DNA from: Phycisphaerae bacterium
GTDB lineage: Bacteria > Planctomycetota > Phycisphaerae > Phycisphaerales > SM1A02
NCBI GenBank assembly: GCA_002862325.1
Contig: PKCT01000259.1
Span: forward strand, 1-8,856
DNA length: 8,856 nucleotides
Direction of reading: 5' to 3'
Part shown: one piece after another, positions 6,576 through 8,856 of the stretch
Numbering within the stretch: position 1 is the first letter of the stretch
Layout: the number at the start of each line of letters is the position of its first letter
Position numbers and translations under genes: made by a program
The notes under the pieces: generated by a model
The model's database searches: none
Seen by the model: the letters and a program-made list of their open reading frames with translations, nothing else
Told to the model about the DNA's origin: nothing

Positions 6576-6761
6576 TCACGCCTGCCCGGCGAGGTGGCGA
6601 TCGTGAAGCCGCTGGAGACGCTGGTGCTGGATCCGCCGGGCTTCGAGGAGCACCTGGCGATGCGTCTCGACCGCACGGCATCTGACCGAGACGAGGATCG
6701 AGAGCGCTCCCAGGATCGACAGCCCACCGACCGACGCGATGATGATGATGGACAACGACAT
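6576..6761 (-). CDS. Possible small single-TM protein, 61 aa
   Basis: The reading frame starts at ATG 6761 and encodes a protein that begins with a hydrophobic helix (MSLSIIIIASVGGLSILGALS, about residues 3-26). A basic, helical tail follows (RRIQHQRLQRLHDRHLAGQA at the C-terminus). This architecture, with a membrane anchor and a short charged cytoplasmic tail, is typical of small bacterial membrane proteins, and it fills the space between the peptidase stop (6571) and the last gene. No function is recognised. Evidence is limited: the ribosome-binding site is weak, the frame stays open upstream (GTG 6833 and an ATG at 6908 are possible earlier starts), and a high-GC genome yields many chance frames. 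The isoleucine-rich run derives partly from a gatgatgatgatg stretch on the plus strand. It would be convergent with the peptidase and divergent from the last gene. Confidence 0.45.
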   Translation of the reverse strand: MSLSIIIIASVGGLSILGALSILVSVRCRAVETHRQVLLEARRIQHQRLQRLHDRHLAGQA

Positions 6762-6800
6762 CCCGTGGCCATCGTCGATCGCGACGTCGTCCCCGAGGAG

Positions 6801-6862
6801 GATCGGCGATCGGCGGGAAAACGGACCTTGCACGGTCCGATCGATCGGCGTGAACGGTCCGA
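6801..6862. promoter_or_regulatory. Operator-like cluster of short repeats upstream of the 6882 gene
   Basis: The motif acggtccga occurs at 6832-6840 and 6854-6862, exactly 22 bases apart, close to two helical turns. The first copy also forms an inverted repeat, cggacc-ttgcac-ggtccg (6822-6839). The octamer gatcggcg occurs at 6801, 6808 and 6843. The cluster lies 20-81 bases before the start codon at 6882. Phased direct repeats plus a dyad resemble a regulator-binding site, but no regulator is known and the octamer is common in GC-rich DNA. Confidence 0.3.
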
Positions 6863-6866
6863 GAGC

Positions 6867-6872
6867 TACACT
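6867..6872 (+). promoter_or_regulatory. Possible -10 element for the 6882 gene
   Basis: TACACT matches the TATAAT consensus at four of six positions and ends nine bases before the ATG at 6882. No good -35 lies at the right distance, and no Shine-Dalgarno is present, so the transcript would have little or no leader. Weak evidence on its own. Confidence 0.3.
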
Positions 6873-6881
6873 GGACGGTAG

Positions 6882-8856
6882 ATGAACCACCGGGTCGCGA
6901 CATCCCATCGGACGCCCAGGACGCGCCTCTTCTCCCGTCGAAGCTGGCTACCGGCGATCCTCTTGATCCTTCTCGTCACCTCCCCCCTCCTCGCCCAGAC
7001 GACGATCACGATCGACCGATTCGGGGTCGGAAACGCCTTCCGGCCCGGCGGCCCGATCGCGGTGCGCGTCGTGGTCGACAGCGATCTCGACGCTCCGGTT
7101 CCAGCGATCGTCGAGTGGGAGATGCCCAATGGAGACGGCGATCTCGCCGTGAACGTCGCCCCGTTGGCGATTCCCGCCCGTGGTGGTACCGCGACCACGT
7201 GGCTGACCGGCTCGCTCCCGTCCCGCGGAGACGCGATGGATCTGCTGAACGTCTCCTGGATGTTCCGCGTCTTCGAAACCGAGGACGGGACCCGCACCCG
7301 CGAGATCGCGTCGGCCAGGCTCTCGCCGTCGATCAGCAGTGCTCGCGCGATCCAGCAGGCCAATCAGATGGCACTCGTGATCGGTCCCAACGACGCGGGA
7401 CTCTCGGGCTACCTGGATCTCCCGGGATTCGCCGGCCACCCCGGCCTCAACGAGACGATGTCGGTCGTCTCGAACGTGACGCCGGACGATCTCTCCGACA
7501 CGTGGTCGGGCATGCTGCAATACGACCTCCTGGTCTGGACGGCGAACGACCCTCGCTTCGCGCCGTCCAGAATCGAGACCCGGACGGCGATCGAGAACGC
7601 CCTCCGGAGATGGATCCGCACCGGCGGCCATCTGGTCGTACTGCTTCCCAAGACCGGCGACCCCTGGCGACTGGGCCGAGGTGGAACCGTCTTCGACGAT
7701 CTCTTCCAGGGGATCCAGCCAACCCGCATCGAGTCGTTTCCTCTGGAGCAGGCTCTGCCGGCACTCAGCGACCGGCCCGGTCTCCGAACCCCCGGAGCGA
7801 CCACCGGTCTCACCTACTTCGATCCCGCGACCCTTCCCACCGGATGGCGTCCACTCGCCGGATTCAGACTGCGCGATCGGGCCCTCGATGCCTTCGAACG
7901 CGATCCGCCCCCGAAGGCGATTCAAGATCTTCGCGCAACCCTCCCCCCACCGAGCGATGGCGTCGAACCTCCGGTCATCTACGCCATCCGCCGTTCCTAC
8001 GGCCACGGCACCATCGACCTCGTGGGCATCGACGTCGCGGATCGGGACCTTCAACTGCAACAGTCGCCCTCGCTGCCAGCCAGCTGGATCTTCTGGAACC
8101 CGCTTCTCGGTCGCACGGCGTTCACCGCCCCCAGCCCCACCATCACGATCCTGGAGGAGGGTGATCGACTGAATGAGAAGCCGCCTCAGAATCTGCTGGG
8201 CGCAGGCGATCTCGTCTCCGCCGCGATCAACATGTCAGGCACCGCCAGTATCGGGGTCCTGGTCGGCGTTATCCTCTTCGCGGTGTACTGGATCGTCGCG
8301 GGCCCGCTCGGCTACTTCGTGCTCGGAAGGCTGGGCTGGCGTCGCTACGCCTGGCCGGCGTTCTTCCTCGCATCGATGGCGTTCGCCGTCATCGCATGGC
8401 TGCTGGGAATCATGGTCTCTAACCAGGGCGTCCCGCTCCAGCACCTCACGACGATCCGGCACTGGTACAACCCGGGCGACTCCACCGGCGAGTCGGTCGG
8501 GAATCTCGGTGTCAGCTGGTTCTCCACCAGATTGCCGGGATACACCCCGGTCGAACTCCGGATCGGGGCGGATGGAGACGACAGTCTCCTCACGTTCTTC
8601 TCGCCGCCACCGAACGGAAACCTCCAGTCTTTTCCGAACGTGAGCCGATTCGAGGTGCCGGCGGACGGCGGGGCGTACGCCGTGCCGGCCCGAAACACCA
8701 GCGCCGAATTCGGAACGGTCTGGCGCGGGAACCTGCAACGGAAGGGGGAACACTGGGATTCGACGATCAAGGTCGCCCAGAACAAACCGGTCCGCCTGAT
8801 CCAGGTTCCCGGCGGAGGCGTCGAGATCACCGGCACGCTCGTGAACTCGACGGGGG
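6882..8856 (+). CDS. Large secreted/membrane protein with GATase1-like region and two TM helices (3' end cut by window)
   Basis: The frame runs open from ATG 6882 to the window edge (658 codons, no stop). An N-terminal signal peptide is clear: basic RRSW, hydrophobic LPAILLILLVTSPLLA, likely cleavage after Ala38. Residues about 40-150 look like a beta-rich extracytoplasmic domain. Residues about 160-395 resemble a class I glutamine amidotransferase-like fold (MALVIGPND, YDLLVWTAND, ALRRWIRTGGHLVVLLP, then YGHGTIDLVGID), but I see no catalytic Cys-His-Glu triad, so it is probably non-enzymatic. Two TM helices follow (about 454-480 and 488-511), joined by GPLGYFVLGRLGWRRYAW, a motif I associate with large membrane proteins of planctomycetes and some Gram-positive bacteria. 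A second beta-rich region follows (about 515-658). In such genomes relatives often sit near MoxR/DUF58 genes; the downstream region, not visible here, would test that. Function unknown; exported membrane protein is well supported. Confidence 0.85.
   Translation, partial: MNHRVATSHRTPRTRLFSRRSWLPAILLILLVTSPLLAQTTITIDRFGVGNAFRPGGPIAVRVVVDSDLDAPVPAIVEWEMPNGDGDLAVNVAPLAIPARGGTATTWLTGSLPSRGDAMDLLNVSWMFRVFETEDGTRTREIASARLSPSISSARAIQQANQMALVIGPNDAGLSGYLDLPGFAGHPGLNETMSVVSNVTPDDLSDTWSGMLQYDLLVWTANDPRFAPSRIETRTAIENALRRWIRTGGHLVVLLPKTGDPWRLGRGGTVFDDLFQGIQPTRIESFPLEQALPALSDRPGLRTPGATTGLTYFDPATLPTGWRPLAGFRLRDRALDAFERDPPPKAIQDLRATLPPPSDGVEPPVIYAIRRSYGHGTIDLVGIDVADRDLQLQQSPSLPASWIFWNPLLGRTAFTAPSPTITILEEGDRLNEKPPQNLLGAGDLVSAAINMSGTASIGVLVGVILFAVYWIVAGPLGYFVLGRLGWRRYAWPAFFLASMAFAVIAWLLGIMVSNQGVPLQHLTTIRHWYNPGDSTGESVGNLGVSWFSTRLPGYTPVELRIGADGDDSLLTFFSPPPNGNLQSFPNVSRFEVPADGGAYAVPARNTSAEFGTVWRGNLQRKGEHWDSTIKVAQNKPVRLIQVPGGGVEITGTLVNSTG

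Noticed and set aside
6572..6595. Possible bidirectional terminator hairpin between convergent genes (cctcacgcc-tgccc-ggcgagg)
   Set aside because: The stem is short and needs a two-base bulge, there is no U-tract on either side, and it overlaps the end of the candidate small gene.
6948..8060. Long open frame on the minus strand (370 codons) under the large membrane-protein gene
   Set aside because: The plus-strand frame has a signal peptide and TM helices and continues to the window edge; the antisense protein is low-complexity and charged with no motif.

Overview
The window is GC-rich (I estimate about 65%), densely coded bacterial chromosome with no sign of a mobile element, phage, CRISPR array or RNA gene. 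Several features suggest a member of the Planctomycetota, probably Phycisphaerae-like: a four-domain S1 protein with an acidic N-terminal helix, a multi-TM protein of a type I associate with planctomycetes, and a large secreted/TM protein carrying a GPLxYFxL motif. This assignment is an inference from protein style; no marker gene is present.

Layout: (1) 7-2314, plus strand: an S1-domain RNA-binding protein, overlapped by a D-2-hydroxyacid dehydrogenase-family protein that is probably translationally coupled to it. (2) 2259-4639, minus strand: a tight three-gene run (202-aa helical protein, 376-aa multi-TM protein, 204-aa protein) with gaps of 10 and 16 bases. None has a function I can name. 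The last gene runs tail-to-tail into the dehydrogenase with a 56-base antisense overlap. (3) 4640-4678: a 39-base divergent intergenic segment that looks like a bidirectional promoter with overlapping -10 elements. (4) 4679-5083, plus strand: a CxxC...CxxC protein with a C-terminal TM anchor, whose linker is an in-frame 12-bp tandem repeat array. (5) 5156-6571, plus strand: a complete M20-family metallo-dipeptidase with all metal ligands. (6) 6576-6761, minus strand: a possible 61-aa single-TM protein. (7) 6882 to the window end, plus strand: a large exported/membrane protein with a GATase1-like N-terminal region and two TM helices, cut by the window edge. It has no stop before the edge.

No stretch over 300 bases lacks a gene. 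The larger gaps are 5084-5155 and 6762-6881; the latter holds repeated short motifs in front of the last gene. Functionally the window joins translation (S1), a putative oxidoreductase, peptide turnover (M20) and several envelope proteins. I see no single pathway linking them. The most novel material is the uncharacterised minus-strand triplet with its divergent promoter, and the tandem-repeat linker protein. Many long open frames antisense or frame-shifted to these genes are GC-driven and were not annotated.
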